A stretch of 64,000 nucleotides of DNA, taken from NCBI RefSeq assembly GCF_002259485.1, contig NZ_NPGA01000011.1, positions 62,001 to 126,000 on the forward strand, in the 5' to 3' direction. The DNA is from Rhodococcus sp. 14-1411-2a (GTDB lineage Bacteria; Actinomycetota; Actinomycetes; Mycobacteriales; Mycobacteriaceae). The translations under genes were made by a program, and so were the position numbers. The notes beneath the pieces were generated by a model, which saw only the letters and a program-made list of their open reading frames with translations, did no database searches and had not been told where the DNA came from. This document shows positions 47,982-58,112 of this stretch, one piece after another. Each line of letters begins with the position of its first letter. Position 1 is the first letter of the stretch.

Positions 47982-49064
47982 GTGAAAGAGATCGTCGATC
48001 GTCTGTCCGCCTGGGACCGCGCTGGCATTCCCTATGCGGTAGCGACTGTCATTGCGGTATCCGGAAGTGCCCCAAGGCTTCCGGGTGCCGCGATGGCGGT
48101 CTGCGCCGACGGTGAAGCAGTGGGCAGCGTCTCCGGTGGCTGCGTCGAAGGCGCCGTGTACGAGCTGTGCCGCGAGGTTCTCGAGACCGGTGAGTCCAAG
48201 CGAGAGTCGTTCGGCTACAGCGACGTCGACGCTTTCGCTGTCGGTCTGACCTGCGGGGGAGTGATCGAGGTGTTCGTCCGCCTCGGACCTCCGCGTGCCG
48301 TGCTCGCGGCCATCGCGTCGGACTCGGCGGTGGCCACGGTGACGATGCTCTCCGGGTCAGGGGAATCGCTTGCAGTGTCCTCCTCGGCCACTATCGGCAG
48401 CACCGGGTTCTCCGACGTCGACGCCGTGGTCGTCGGTGAGGCGCTGGCGATGCTGGACTCCGGCGGTACCGGAATCCGGTCGGTGCGGTGCCGGCCTGAT
48501 CTCGACGTGTTCGTGCAGTCCTACGCCACGGCCCCGCGGCTGCTGATCTTCGGGGCAATCGACTACGCCGGCGCACTCGCCCGCGTGGGTAAGTTCCTCG
48601 GGTATCACGTGACGGTCTGTGACGCGAGACCGGTATTCGCCACTGCTGCACGGTTTCCCGACGCCGACGAGGTGGTCACCGAATGGCCGCACAGCTACCT
48701 GGCGCGGACGGCCGTCGATGCCCGCACGGTGATTTGCGTCCTGACGCACGACGCCAAATTCGATGTGCCGCTGCTCGAGGTGGCCCTGCGACTGCCGGTG
48801 GCCTTCGTCGGGGCGATGGGATCACGCAGGACTCACGACGATCGCGCCGTCCGGTTGCGTGACGTCGGGTTGACCGAGCAGGAGCTCGCACGCTTGAAGT
48901 CGCCGATCGGCTTGGACTTGGGTGCGAGAACTCCAGAGGAAACTGCACTGGCCATCGCGGCGGAATTCGTCGCCGTGCGACGTGGGGGTAGTGCTCTGCC
49001 CCTGACACATACAGCGGGTCCGATCCACCACGACGGGGCGGCGGGGGATGCGAAGTACGCGTAA
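47982..49064 (+). CDS. xdhC: XdhC-family molybdenum cofactor insertion protein
   Basis: A 360-aa XdhC/CoxI-type chaperone, which receives sulfurated molybdenum cofactor and inserts it in xanthine dehydrogenase. N-terminal CoxI domain: AVATVIAVSGSAPRLPGAAMAV, GSVSGGCVEGAVYE, GLTCGGVIEVFV. C-terminal Rossmann XdhC_C domain: LLIFGAIDYAGALARVGKFLGYHVTVCDARPVFATAARFPDADEV, then VICVLTHDAKFDVPLLEVAL and GAMGSRRTHDDR. GTG start at 47982, 1 nt after the permease stop. Needed for active enzyme from the subunits at 41403-46415. Confidence 0.93.
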   Translation: MKEIVDRLSAWDRAGIPYAVATVIAVSGSAPRLPGAAMAVCADGEAVGSVSGGCVEGAVYELCREVLETGESKRESFGYSDVDAFAVGLTCGGVIEVFVRLGPPRAVLAAIASDSAVATVTMLSGSGESLAVSSSATIGSTGFSDVDAVVVGEALAMLDSGGTGIRSVRCRPDLDVFVQSYATAPRLLIFGAIDYAGALARVGKFLGYHVTVCDARPVFATAARFPDADEVVTEWPHSYLARTAVDARTVICVLTHDAKFDVPLLEVALRLPVAFVGAMGSRRTHDDRAVRLRDVGLTEQELARLKSPIGLDLGARTPEETALAIAAEFVAVRRGGSALPLTHTAGPIHHDGAAGDAKYA

Positions 49065-49110
49065 CTACCCTGGGTACGGGATGTCCACCTCTCTGCCGTA
49101 AGGGATCCAG

Positions 49111-49479
49111 TTGATTCGCGACCTACCTCGGTATCGACGACTGAACCTGTTGAGCGTTGCCCTTCTCGGCACCATGGCTGCAGTCGCCACGATCCAGGTA
49201 CTCGCCCTGTCCAATTTCGGCAGGGGACTCGCGCACGCGGCAATCCTCATCTGTGCGGTTGCGGCCGTTGTGTACGGAGTCTGCCGCGCAGCCCGCAAGC
49301 CCACGTGGCTGCTTGCTCGCATGGCGCTCGTCTTCTTCACGCTCGGATCCGTGGCGTCACTCATCGGAGGGAGTTATCTCCCCGCAGCCAGCGGCGCGAT
49401 CATGGCTGCCATTCTCCCGATGTTCTTGACTGATGAACGGTGGGACAGGCTCTTCGGGTACCGCGCGATCGCGAATTGA
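49111..49479 (+). CDS. Small four-helix membrane protein
   Basis: A 122-aa protein with four predicted transmembrane helices (about residues 12-32, 38-60, 66-88, 92-108) and short loops. No family recognised; a DUF-type membrane protein of rhodococci is likely. TTG start at 49111 with AAGGGA upstream. After its stop, CTCGA/TCGAG and CCGAC/GTCGG (49531-49567) can form an interrupted hairpin that may end transcription before the next promoter. No functional link to the purine genes on either side is visible. Confidence 0.65.
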   Translation: MIRDLPRYRRLNLLSVALLGTMAAVATIQVLALSNFGRGLAHAAILICAVAAVVYGVCRAARKPTWLLARMALVFFTLGSVASLIGGSYLPAASGAIMAAILPMFLTDERWDRLFGYRAIAN

Positions 49480-49583
49480 ACCAGGACTTCGGGCAATCGA
49501 TAGTCGCAGTGCAGACGGATTCACGCCGCCCTCGATTCCGACCTCGAGTTCTTGTCGGTGGGTCGAGATAGTCTTCTTTCAGT

Positions 49584-49599
49584 TCGAACGCACGTTCTG
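49584..49599. promoter_or_regulatory. LexA (SOS) box of the DUF222 HNH gene
   Basis: TCGAAC GCAC GTTCTG matches TCGAAC-N4-GTTCGA with one or two changes in the last bases and the GAAC-N4-GTTC core intact, 29 nt before the ATG at 49628. Several 13E12-repeat genes of Mycobacterium tuberculosis carry LexA sites, which supports the call. Confidence 0.7.
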
Positions 49600-49627
49600 A
49601 AATGTTGCTCACCGGGGGGGTGAAAAA

Positions 49628-51901
49628 ATGGGTGCAATACCGACCGTGTCACTGGAGGCGTTGACCGCTGCCGCGCGCGAGGAGAATCGACAGGCGGCCC
49701 GCAAGATCACCGCCTGCTACCGCGTGCACTGCGACTGGATCACCCGCGACACAAAACACAAGCACTACAGCCGATACGGACGCACCGAAATGTCAGTGGC
49801 GTTGGGCTGTTCGGCGACCGTCGCCGAAGCGTACGTCTCGGTCGGCGTCGCCCTGCACACGCGGATGCCGCTGCTACGGGCAGCGTTCGAGGCCGGTGAG
49901 ATCGACCTCCCCCGCGTGCGGACGGTGTGCCGGATCCTCGACAACCTCTCCGACGACATCGTCACCCGCGTCGAAGCCGAGGTGGTCGAGGCGGCGCGGA
50001 GATCGTCCCCGGGCCCGCTCGAACAGGCGATCTGGGACATCCTGCTGCGCGTCGCACCCGAGGAAGCCGCCGCGTTGCGGGAGTTCGCGAAGAAATTCCG
50101 CACCGTCACCTACAGCCCCGCCGGCGAACTCGCCCGCATCCGAGCCGAGCTGACCGCCCCCGAAGCCGCCGCCGCATGGCAACTCCTCGAAGAAATGGCC
50201 GACACCCTCTGCCCCAAAGACCCGCGCGGTAAAAAAGAACGCCTGTGCGATGCATTCATGGCCCGCATGCACGGCGAACCCCGACTGGCATGCCTGTGCC
50301 AACGCACCGATTGCCCGAAGAAAGACACAGCGTTGCCGGATCGACGGGTGCCGCTCACGATGATCACCGTCGACATCGCCACCCTCATCGGACTACTCGC
50401 CAACCCCGCCTACCTCGCCGGGCACGGATCCATCGACCCCGACCTCGCGCGAGAGTTGGCACGCAACAGTCACTGGCAGATCCTGCTCACCGAAGCAGTG
50501 ACCCTCGCCGAGAAACTCGGACTCGCTGTGCAGAACCCGGAGACCGGGGAATGGGAACAACGCTCGGACGGCGAGAAGGCAGGGGCTGCAACAGAACCCG
50601 AGACGGGAACAGCGACGGAGACAGACGCGGGCTTGGGCTTCGCTGCAGACTCGGCTGCGGATGCGGATGCGGGAACTGGGTCGGGCGCGGACTCGAGGGC
50701 TGCGACAGAATCCTCGACCGAACCGACCCCGGCCAGTTCACCTGCACCTGCACCTGCACCTGCACCTGCACCGGGAAATACCTCGACACCAGCACCGACG
50801 CCCGCAGCACCGGCAGATGAGGTCGACGAGACCGGGGAGACCGGCGAGACCGGCGATGCCGAGGAGAACGACGAATCCGCACCCGTACCTGCGACCGCCC
50901 TTCCAGCTCAAGCAACGTCGGCCACCGGCCCTGAAGCCGCGGCTTCGCCTGCACCGGCGTCAGCGTCAGCATCACCACCACCTGCGGAACAGACACCGCC
51001 GATGCCTGCTATCACACCGAACTGTTCGGAATCACGCTCTTCCACAACACCATCCGACTCCACAACATCCGGTCCGACGTCAGCCCGAGGCCCGGAACCG
51101 GGAACAGGCTCGACTGCCACTGCCACTGACGCTGCTACTGCCGCCAGCGACAATCCACGCCAGCGTCGCCTGGGATCACTGACCTCCGCTGCAGCCCTGT
51201 TCTGCACCCACACTCCCGTCGGCCGGGGCACACGGCACAGCTCTGCCCTCGACCTGGACGACATCAGACATCCCGCCCACAACATGAGAGCACTCGACCT
51301 ACGCTCGGCGATCCGGATGGACAACCGAACCATCAACACACCCTCAGGCCTCTACCTCGGCAACGCCACCCTTGCCGCCGCGCTCGAAGCCGCGATCGCC
51401 GCCGACCCCACCCTCGGAAAATCGGTCCCCCGCGACCCGCTCACCGACCGCGCCCTGATCTACCGACCCGACGCCCTCACCACCGCCGCGGTCCGCCTGC
51501 GCGACAAACACTGCCGATTCCCTGGCTGCCACCGACCCGCCGCACGCTGCCAACTCGACCACATCGTGGCCTTCGACCACGCCAACCCTCGCGGCGGCGG
51601 CTGGACCACCGTCAACAACCTCCAATGCCTCTGCGACTACCACCACTCCGTCAAAACCGCCGGCTACTGGACCGCCACCATGCTCCCCGGCGGAGCCATC
51701 CTGTGGACATCGACATCCAAGACCGCCCGAATCACCCTGCCCACCAACGCAACATCCGTACCCATCCTCGGCAACGACCTCAGACCACACATCCCCACCA
51801 CACCGAAACGATCCGGCCACATCGCCTACCCCAACCCACCCGACAACCACGACCCCGAAACAAAACCCATAGCCGAAGACTCCGCAGAGCCACCGTTCTA
51901 G
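49628..51901 (+). CDS. DUF222 / 13E12-repeat HNH endonuclease
   Basis: A 757-aa protein of the actinobacterial 13E12 family, long for the group (450-550 aa is usual). Residues about 10-300 form the helical DUF222 domain. Residues about 318-515 are a Thr/Ala/Pro/Glu/Ser-rich low-complexity linker with (CACCTG)5 and three Glu-Thr-Gly units. The C-terminal HNH nuclease reads CRFPGCHRPAARCQLDHIVAFDH...GGGWTTVNNLQCLCDYHHSVKT, with both zinc Cys pairs and the catalytic His. GGGGGGG precedes the ATG. The SOS box upstream suggests DNA-damage induction. The family is multi-copy and of uncertain role (possible homing-like or repair nuclease). Confidence 0.93.
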   Translation: MGAIPTVSLEALTAAAREENRQAARKITACYRVHCDWITRDTKHKHYSRYGRTEMSVALGCSATVAEAYVSVGVALHTRMPLLRAAFEAGEIDLPRVRTVCRILDNLSDDIVTRVEAEVVEAARRSSPGPLEQAIWDILLRVAPEEAAALREFAKKFRTVTYSPAGELARIRAELTAPEAAAAWQLLEEMADTLCPKDPRGKKERLCDAFMARMHGEPRLACLCQRTDCPKKDTALPDRRVPLTMITVDIATLIGLLANPAYLAGHGSIDPDLARELARNSHWQILLTEAVTLAEKLGLAVQNPETGEWEQRSDGEKAGAATEPETGTATETDAGLGFAADSAADADAGTGSGADSRAATESSTEPTPASSPAPAPAPAPAPGNTSTPAPTPAAPADEVDETGETGETGDAEENDESAPVPATALPAQATSATGPEAAASPAPASASASPPPAEQTPPMPAITPNCSESRSSTTPSDSTTSGPTSARGPEPGTGSTATATDAATAASDNPRQRRLGSLTSAAALFCTHTPVGRGTRHSSALDLDDIRHPAHNMRALDLRSAIRMDNRTINTPSGLYLGNATLAAALEAAIAADPTLGKSVPRDPLTDRALIYRPDALTTAAVRLRDKHCRFPGCHRPAARCQLDHIVAFDHANPRGGGWTTVNNLQCLCDYHHSVKTAGYWTATMLPGGAILWTSTSKTARITLPTNATSVPILGNDLRPHIPTTPKRSGHIAYPNPPDNHDPETKPIAEDSAEPPF
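50739..50768 (+). repeat. Hexamer tandem repeat (CACCTG)x5 in HNH linker
   Basis: Five perfect copies of a hexamer encode alternating Ala-Pro. Because the unit is a multiple of three, changes in copy number alter linker length without a frameshift. A second short tandem array, three copies of GAGACCGGN (50828-50854), lies about 60 nt downstream. Confidence 0.85.
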
Positions 51902-51905
51902 AAGG

Positions 51906-53240
51906 TCAGCGCTGACGCCGCAACAACTGTCCGGTCGACGACTCCGAGCCCGCGATCCATGACCGTCGCACCACACCCGACAAGCCCACCCGGTCGTACG
52001 CAGTCACCGGGTTACGGTGGTACAGCTGCGCGACGTCGACGGTGAACTTCTCATCCGGAGCGAAGACCACGAGATCTGCAGCACAACCGATCTCGATGCG
52101 TCCACGATCTGCCATACCCACCTGATCGGCCGTGTTGGTGGCCATCCATCGCACGATGTCGGTCAGTGCGAAGCCGCGAGAACGCGCCTCGGTCCACACC
52201 GCTGCAAGTGACACCTGCAGCGACGCAATCCCACCCCACGCATCGCCGAAGTCTCCGGTGTCGAACCGCTTCAGGTCGGGCGTACAGGGCGAGTGATCGG
52301 TGACAATGGTGTCGATCGTGCCGTCGGACAGACCCTGCCACAACAACTCGCGGTTGCCGGCCTCGCGGATCGGCGGGCAGCACTTGAACTGGGTCGCCCC
52401 AGCCGGCACGGCCTCGGCGTCGAAACACAGGTAGTGCGGACAGGTTTCGACGGTCACCCGCACACCGTCGCGCTTGGCCGCCGCAATCATCGGCAACGCA
52501 TCGGCGCTCGACAGATGCAGAATGTGCACCCGACACCCCGTCCGCCGAGACAGCTCGATCACCTGCTCGATGGCCCGATTCTCGGCCGCACGTGGACGCG
52601 ATTCCAAGAATCCCGAGTACTCACGGCCCGCCGCGGACGGTGCCTCGGCGATCACCTCGGCGTTCTCGGCGTGGACGATCATCAGCCCGTCGAACGATGC
52701 AATCTCGATCAGAGCCTTCTCGAGCTCCGGAATCGTCAGCGGCGGAAACTCGTCCACGCCCGACGCCAGCAGGAAGCACTTGAAGCCGAAAACACCCGCA
52801 TCGTGCAGTGGCCGCAGCTGATCGACGTTCCCCGGCACGGCACCGCCCCAGAACCCGACGTTCACGACCGACTGATCCGCTGCCACCCGCCGCTTGATCT
52901 CCAACGCCGCAACGTCCACCGTCGGCGGGATGCTGTTGAGCGGCATGTCGACGATGGTGGTGATGCCACCAGCCGCGGCAGCCCGGGTGGCGCTGGCGAA
53001 CCCTTCCCACTCGGTGCGCCCCGGCTCGTTGACGTGAACATGCGTGTCCACCAAACCCGGCAGCAACACCTCGTGCGAGCCGAGCTCGACCACGGTGCCG
53101 GCGAGCACCGCACCACCGGCATCATAGGAGTCGATCGCCACGATCCGGCCGTCCACCACCGAGACCGAAGCGGCGACCTCCCGTCCGCCGATCACCGCCC
53201 GCGAAGCGCGAACGACCAGATCGATCGAATCAGATTGCAC
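51906..53240 (-). CDS. allB: Allantoinase
   Basis: A 444-aa amidohydrolase opening the hydantoin ring of allantoin to give allantoate. Motifs: [15 protein letters not shown] with the HxH metal site, carbamylated lysine in [29 protein letters not shown] and the metal Asp in IVTDHSPC. The GTG at 53240 lies inside the end of the allantoicase gene (11-nt overlap), and CCTCCA is upstream. Last gene of the allantoin arm, which runs from 59345 down to here; the stop lies 4 nt from the convergent HNH gene stop at 51901. Confidence 0.95.
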   Translation of the reverse strand: MQSDSIDLVVRASRAVIGGREVAASVSVVDGRIVAIDSYDAGGAVLAGTVVELGSHEVLLPGLVDTHVHVNEPGRTEWEGFASATRAAAAGGITTIVDMPLNSIPPTVDVAALEIKRRVAADQSVVNVGFWGGAVPGNVDQLRPLHDAGVFGFKCFLLASGVDEFPPLTIPELEKALIEIASFDGLMIVHAENAEVIAEAPSAAGREYSGFLESRPRAAENRAIEQVIELSRRTGCRVHILHLSSADALPMIAAAKRDGVRVTVETCPHYLCFDAEAVPAGATQFKCCPPIREAGNRELLWQGLSDGTIDTIVTDHSPCTPDLKRFDTGDFGDAWGGIASLQVSLAAVWTEARSRGFALTDIVRWMATNTADQVGMADRGRIEIGCAADLVVFAPDEKFTVDVAQLYHRNPVTAYDRVGLSGVVRRSWIAGSESSTGQLLRRQR

Positions 53241-54273
53241 TGGAGGCGCTCTGAAGCTCGGACGACTTCCATGCAACATCAGCCGCATCGAGAGCCTCGG
53301 CGTCGAGTTCACCGAACAATCTCAATCGGGACAGGCCGCCGTCGGGGTACACGTCCAGTCGCAGGTGCGTGTACGCATCGGCCTCGTTCAGCAGGAAGCG
53401 ATGACGCGTGTCCGGCTGAACGGCGGTACGGGGCAGAATCTCGCTCCATGCGGTCGGGTCCGTGATGTGTCGGCGACGAGAATCGATGGCGCTGAGTCGA
53501 ATCCACCCCGGCGCGTTTCCGACGTAGTAGCTGGTGTCGACCTCCACGTGTCGCGGAGCACCGGGTGAAGCGAGGGCGAAGACCGCGAAGTCGTTGCCGC
53601 CGTGACGTCGTCGCGAGTTTTCCCAACCCTCGCCCATGTTGCGAGCCCGCCCGGGCAGGATGATGTTGGCCGGGGAGGAGTAGAACGCGTCGGAGCAGTC
53701 GATCAGCCGAGCTCCGTTATCGGCGGCCAGCAGATCGACGGTGCCGGCGAGGAACCGCGGATCCTGAACCACCTGGCCGTGCACACGGAACCGGGCAACG
53801 CCGCCGTCGGGGTAGATCGACAGACGCACATGCGTCCACCGGTGCCGATCGTCCACCGCATACATGTTCGCAGTGTCACCGGCTGCGGGAGACTTGTCGA
53901 CGATGCTGTGCCATTCCGCATTCTGCACATCCTCGATGGACGGATAGCCCTCGATCGACGCCGCCTCGACGGAGACGAACGGCGGGTAGTTGCCAGTGAA
54001 GTGAGCCGTGTCGACCACGACGCCGTGCACGATGCCGGGGGCTCCAAGTCGCACGATCGCCCAGTCGTGGCCACCCTCGTCACGGCGACGCCGAGTCTCC
54101 CAGCCGTCGTACACCTTTCCCTTGTGTCCGAAGTCCGCGGGATCGAACAGCGGAGCGTCCGGCTTGATCAGGTTCTCGCGCTGGGCGAACAGCTCGTCGT
54201 TCGCTGCGGAGACGCTGCCGCCGAGCGCCCGAGAGGCAAGGTCGGTCAGCGTGGTGAAATCGGTTCCGGTCAT
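53230..54273 (-). CDS. alc: Allantoicase
   Basis: A 347-aa enzyme with the two-repeat allantoicase jelly-roll layout: the first repeat contains [31 protein letters not shown] and [23 protein letters not shown]; the second has [26 protein letters not shown] and [22 protein letters not shown]. It hydrolyses allantoate to ureidoglycolate and urea. The presence of allantoicase rather than allantoate amidohydrolase means this pathway releases urea and needs a ureidoglycolate-cleaving enzyme. ATG overlaps the end of glxK by 4 nt. Confidence 0.95.
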   Translation of the reverse strand: MTGTDFTTLTDLASRALGGSVSAANDELFAQRENLIKPDAPLFDPADFGHKGKVYDGWETRRRRDEGGHDWAIVRLGAPGIVHGVVVDTAHFTGNYPPFVSVEAASIEGYPSIEDVQNAEWHSIVDKSPAAGDTANMYAVDDRHRWTHVRLSIYPDGGVARFRVHGQVVQDPRFLAGTVDLLAADNGARLIDCSDAFYSSPANIILPGRARNMGEGWENSRRRHGGNDFAVFALASPGAPRHVEVDTSYYVGNAPGWIRLSAIDSRRRHITDPTAWSEILPRTAVQPDTRHRFLLNEADAYTHLRLDVYPDGGLSRLRLFGELDAEALDAADVAWKSSELQSASSAI

Positions 54274-55403
54274 GAAGTTCCTTCCAAAATGTGTGTGGTG
54301 GCCAACGTTCGACCTACCTCGTGCAACAACCGAGCCGCGTCACGCATGGAGATCTGCGGGTCCGGCTCCAGGTCGGTCAGCGAATAGGAGGCGGTGATTC
54401 CGTAGGGGCGCAATCGATCCAAGCCGACGATGCTGCGTCCCGCCACGGTGATCACCGGGACCCCCGCCGCGCGCGCTGCATGGGCGACTCCGATCGGTGC
54501 CTTGCCGTGCAGGCTCTGCTCGTCCAGCGAACCCTCACCGGTGACGACAAGGTCGGCCGACGCCAGAGCGCTGCCGAAGTCGATCAGCTCGAGCACGGTG
54601 TCGATCCCCGGCTTGGCCGCAGCACCGAGTACAGCCATGGCACCGAAGGCGGTTCCGCCGGCCGCCCCGGTGCCGGCGAGACCGCTCATGTCGCGGCCGA
54701 TTGCGTTGCGTACCAGATGCGCCCACTGGCGCATCCCGTGTTCCAGATACAGCAACTCCTGCGGTCCTGCACCCTTCTGTGGGCCGTAGACAGCCGCGGC
54801 TCCGGTGACACCGAGCAACGGATTGTCGACGTCGCAGGCCAGCTCGAACACCGCATTCCGGGCCGACGGCAACAGGCCGCTCAGGTCGAGTTGGACTGCA
54901 CCCCGCAGCGGACCGCCGCCGAGCGCGACGTCGTTGCCGTCGGCATCGAGGATGCGGGCACCCAGCGCGCTGAGCATTCCGGCGCCGCCGTCGGTGGATG
55001 CGCTGCCCCCGAGTCCGACGACGAGACGCCGCGCACCTGCCTCCAGAGCGTGCCCGATGACGGTACCGAGACCGAACGTGCTGGCTCCCAGCGCAGCCGG
55101 CTGTCCATTCGGCAGCAGCTCGAGCCCTACCGCCGAGGCCAACTCGACGACCGCCGTATCACCACGACGGGCATACGACGTATCGACCGGCTCACCGGTC
55201 GGTCCTGTGCAGGTCACTGCCACTCGATCCCACCCGGCGGTGACGGCAGCATCGACGGTGCCGTCACCGCCGTCGGCGACGGGTAGGCACACCGTTTCGA
55301 GCGACGAGTCGACCGAGAGCATCCCCTCGGCCACCGCCTGCGCGACCTCCGCCGCCGACAGCGAACCCTTGAACTTGTCGGGAGCGAGCAGAATCCGCGT
55401 CAT
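54270..55403 (-). CDS. glxK: Glycerate kinase (GlxK-type)
   Basis: A 377-aa class I glycerate kinase (MOFRL-unrelated, GlxK/GarK type): RILLAPDKFKGSLSAAEVAQAVAEGM at the N-terminus, LPVADGGDGTVDA, LVVGLGGSASTDGGAGMLSALGARI, GAAAVYGPQKGAG and LVVTGEGSLDEQSLHGKAPIGVA are all hallmark stretches. It phosphorylates D-glycerate to 2-phosphoglycerate, linking glyoxylate salvage to glycolysis. Between gcl (2 nt gap) and allantoicase (4 nt overlap). Confidence 0.95.
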   Translation of the reverse strand: MTRILLAPDKFKGSLSAAEVAQAVAEGMLSVDSSLETVCLPVADGGDGTVDAAVTAGWDRVAVTCTGPTGEPVDTSYARRGDTAVVELASAVGLELLPNGQPAALGASTFGLGTVIGHALEAGARRLVVGLGGSASTDGGAGMLSALGARILDADGNDVALGGGPLRGAVQLDLSGLLPSARNAVFELACDVDNPLLGVTGAAAVYGPQKGAGPQELLYLEHGMRQWAHLVRNAIGRDMSGLAGTGAAGGTAFGAMAVLGAAAKPGIDTVLELIDFGSALASADLVVTGEGSLDEQSLHGKAPIGVAHAARAAGVPVITVAGRSIVGLDRLRPYGITASYSLTDLEPDPQISMRDAARLLHEVGRTLATTHILEGTS

Positions 55404-55405
55404 CT

Positions 55406-57205
55406 CTAGTCCAGCAGGAGCAGCGCAGTGGGGGCATCGGCCGATGTGTTGGCCAGCTCCTCGAACTCGCCGACGTTGTCGATTTCGGTGCCCATCGAGA
55501 TGTTCGTGACCCGCTCGAGAATGATCTCCACCACAACGGGAACCTTGTGCTCGGACGCCAACGTCCTGGCCCGCACCAACGTCTCGCCGATGAGGTCGGG
55601 CTCGGTGACTCGAAGCGCTTTGCAGCCCAGCCCTTCTGCCACTTGAACGTGGTCGACGCCGTAGCCCTTGGGGATACCGGGCTGAGCGTCCAAGGTCTCC
55701 TGATGGTTGATGTTGTCGAATCCCAGCTGCACGCAGAAGTCCATGTCGAAGGCGCGCTGCGCCTGCCGAATCAGCCCGAGGTACGAGTTGTTCACCACCA
55801 CGTGCACGTACGGCAGGTTGAACTGCGCACCGACGGCCAACTCCTCGATCATGAACTGGAAGTCGTAATCACCGGACAGTGCAACGACATTCGCCGTCGG
55901 ATCGGCAGCCACCGCTCCCAGTGCCGCGGGAATGGTCCAGCCCAGCGGGCCGGCCTGACCGCAGTTGATCCAGTTGCGGGGAGAGTAGACGTGCAGGAAC
56001 TGCCCGCCCGCGATCTGCGAAAGTCCGATGGTGCTGATGTAGCGGGTGTCGCGGTCGAAGACCTTGTTCATCTCCTCGTACACGCGCTGCGGCTTGATCG
56101 GCACGTTGTCGAAGTGCGTGCGCCGATGCATCGTGCGCTTGCGCGTCGCGCAGTCCTCCACCCAGCCCGACAGATCACGCAGCGTGCCTGCCGCCCGGCG
56201 CTCCTCGGCGACGGCGACGAACTGCTCGAGGGCCGCCTTGGCGTCGGAGATGATGCCGTAGTCGGGTGCGAAGACACGTCCGATCTGGGTCGGCTCGATG
56301 TCGACGTGGACGAACTTGCGTCCCTTGCGGTAGGTCTCCAGACCGCCGGTATGCCGGTTGGCCCAACGGTTTCCGATGCCGAGTACGAAGTCCGAGGCCA
56401 ACATCGTCGCGTTGCCGTAGCGGTGCGCGGTCTGCAAGCCGACCATGCCAGCGGCGAGACGGTGATCGTCGGGGATGGTGCCCCAGCCCATCAGGGTCGG
56501 GATGACCGGCACGTCGAGAATCTCGGCGAGCTGAACGAGCAAGTCGGAGGCGTCGGCGTTGATGATTCCGCCGCCGGCCACGATCAACGGGCGCTCCGCA
56601 GCCAGGAGCATGTCGATGGCCTTCTCGGCCTGAGCGCGCGAGGCGACGGGCTTGTGCACCGGAAGAGACTGGTAGGTGTCGGGATCGAAGTCGATCTCGG
56701 CCAGCTGCACGTCGATGGGCAGGTCGATCAGCACCGGGCCTGGCCGTCCTGAGCGCATCAGGTGGAATGCCTGCGCGAACGCACCGGGAACCTGGGCCGG
56801 TTCGAGCACGGTCATCGCCATCTTGGTCACCGGTGCGGCGATCGACGCGATGTCGACAGCCTGGAAGTCTTCCTTGTGCAGCCGCGCGACCGGGGCCTGG
56901 CCGGTGATGGCGAGGATCGGAATCGAGTCCGCCATGGCCGAATACAGCCCGGTGATCATGTCGGTTCCGGCCGGGCCGGAGGTTCCGATACAGATGCCGA
57001 TGTTGCCCGGAGCAGCCCGGGTGAAACCCTCGGCCATGTGCGAGGCACCCTCGACGTGACGGGCCAGCACGTGGCGGATGCCCCCGTGGTTGCGCATCGC
57101 CGCGTAGAACGGATTGATCGCGGCACCGGGCAGACCGAATGCCGTTGTTGCACCTTCGAGTTCGAGGATCTTCACTGCGGCGTCGGCCGCGCGCATCTTG
57201 GCCAT
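55406..57205 (-). CDS. gcl: Glyoxylate carboligase (tartronate-semialdehyde synthase)
   Basis: A 599-aa ThDP enzyme joining two glyoxylates to tartronate semialdehyde and CO2. [16 protein letters not shown] carries valine where nearly all other ThDP enzymes have the activating glutamate, a known mark of Gcl. Other motifs: [34 protein letters not shown] and the ThDP-binding [37 protein letters not shown]. The ATG at 57205 fits the family start ([34 protein letters not shown]). One nucleotide separates it from glxR. Octanoic FAD binding in the central domain is expected for the family. Confidence 0.96.
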   Translation of the reverse strand: MAKMRAADAAVKILELEGATTAFGLPGAAINPFYAAMRNHGGIRHVLARHVEGASHMAEGFTRAAPGNIGICIGTSGPAGTDMITGLYSAMADSIPILAITGQAPVARLHKEDFQAVDIASIAAPVTKMAMTVLEPAQVPGAFAQAFHLMRSGRPGPVLIDLPIDVQLAEIDFDPDTYQSLPVHKPVASRAQAEKAIDMLLAAERPLIVAGGGIINADASDLLVQLAEILDVPVIPTLMGWGTIPDDHRLAAGMVGLQTAHRYGNATMLASDFVLGIGNRWANRHTGGLETYRKGRKFVHVDIEPTQIGRVFAPDYGIISDAKAALEQFVAVAEERRAAGTLRDLSGWVEDCATRKRTMHRRTHFDNVPIKPQRVYEEMNKVFDRDTRYISTIGLSQIAGGQFLHVYSPRNWINCGQAGPLGWTIPAALGAVAADPTANVVALSGDYDFQFMIEELAVGAQFNLPYVHVVVNNSYLGLIRQAQRAFDMDFCVQLGFDNINHQETLDAQPGIPKGYGVDHVQVAEGLGCKALRVTEPDLIGETLVRARTLASEHKVPVVVEIILERVTNISMGTEIDNVGEFEELANTSADAPTALLLLD

Positions 57206-57206
57206 G

Positions 57207-58103
57207 TCAGTTGCCCTTGCTCGAGATCGGGGAGCCCGAGAGCCGAGCGACACCGCGGTACAGCGCCGAATGATCCAGGCCGCCATCGCCGTTGGCGCGG
57301 GCGGAGGCCATCAGCTGCGCCAGCACGGCGCCCATGGGGATCACGACGCCCGCTTCACGTGCAGCGGAGGTGACGATGCCCAGGTCCTTGTGGTGCAGAT
57401 CGATGCGGAAGCCGGGCTCGAACGAGCGGTCCAGCATCTTCTGCGCCTTCTGGTTGAGCACGGCCGAACCGGCGAGGCCTCCGCCGAGAACCTCGACCGA
57501 CGCTGCCAGATCGACGCCGTAGGCCTCGAGGAACGCGATCGCCTCGGCCAGCACCTGAATGTTACCGGCCACGATCAGCTGGTTGGCTGCCTTGACCGTC
57601 TGCCCGGAGCCACTGGGGCCCACGTGCGCGACGGTCTTGCCCACGACGTCGAGAATCGGCTTGGCCGTTGCGAAGTCGTCTGCGCTGCCACCGACCATGA
57701 TCGACAGCGTCGCGTTCTCGGCACCGGCCTGGCCACCGGAGACCGGGGCATCGAGGATACGGAAGCCGCGTGAGATCGCGTCAGCAGCCAACGTGGCAGT
57801 GACGTCGGGACGGATGCTGGAGAAGTCGATGATCAGCGCGTCGCGTCGAGCATTGTCGAACACCCCGCCCTCACCGGCGAGAACCTCCTGCACATCCGGA
57901 GAATCGGGGACCATGATCGCGATGACGTCTGCGTCATGAACGGCCTTGGCGATGGAATCGGCTGCGGTGCCGCCTGCCTCGACCAAAGGACCGGTGCGAT
58001 CGGGGGTCAGGTTGTAGCCGACCACCTGATGGCCCGCCTTGGCGAGATGAACGGACATGGGACTGCCCATGATTCCGAGGCCGATGAATGCAATGGTGCT
58101 CAT
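57207..58103 (-). CDS. glxR: 2-hydroxy-3-oxopropionate (tartronate semialdehyde) reductase
   Basis: A 298-aa beta-hydroxyacid dehydrogenase. NAD(P) motif [26 protein letters not shown], substrate signature [22 protein letters not shown], and the catalytic lysine in [22 protein letters not shown]. It reduces tartronate semialdehyde from Gcl to D-glycerate. The name glxR here refers to the E. coli-type reductase and not the CRP-like regulator of corynebacteria. ATG at 58103; 9 nt after hyi. Confidence 0.94.
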   Translation of the reverse strand: MSTIAFIGLGIMGSPMSVHLAKAGHQVVGYNLTPDRTGPLVEAGGTAADSIAKAVHDADVIAIMVPDSPDVQEVLAGEGGVFDNARRDALIIDFSSIRPDVTATLAADAISRGFRILDAPVSGGQAGAENATLSIMVGGSADDFATAKPILDVVGKTVAHVGPSGSGQTVKAANQLIVAGNIQVLAEAIAFLEAYGVDLAASVEVLGGGLAGSAVLNQKAQKMLDRSFEPGFRIDLHHKDLGIVTSAAREAGVVIPMGAVLAQLMASARANGDGGLDHSALYRGVARLSGSPISSKGN

Positions 58104-58112
58104 GAGAAATCC

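Noticed and set aside
46634..48028. 464-codon minus-strand frame opposite the AzgA permease
   Set aside because: Antisense shadow of a membrane protein gene; highly polar repetitive Asp/Gln/His sequence.
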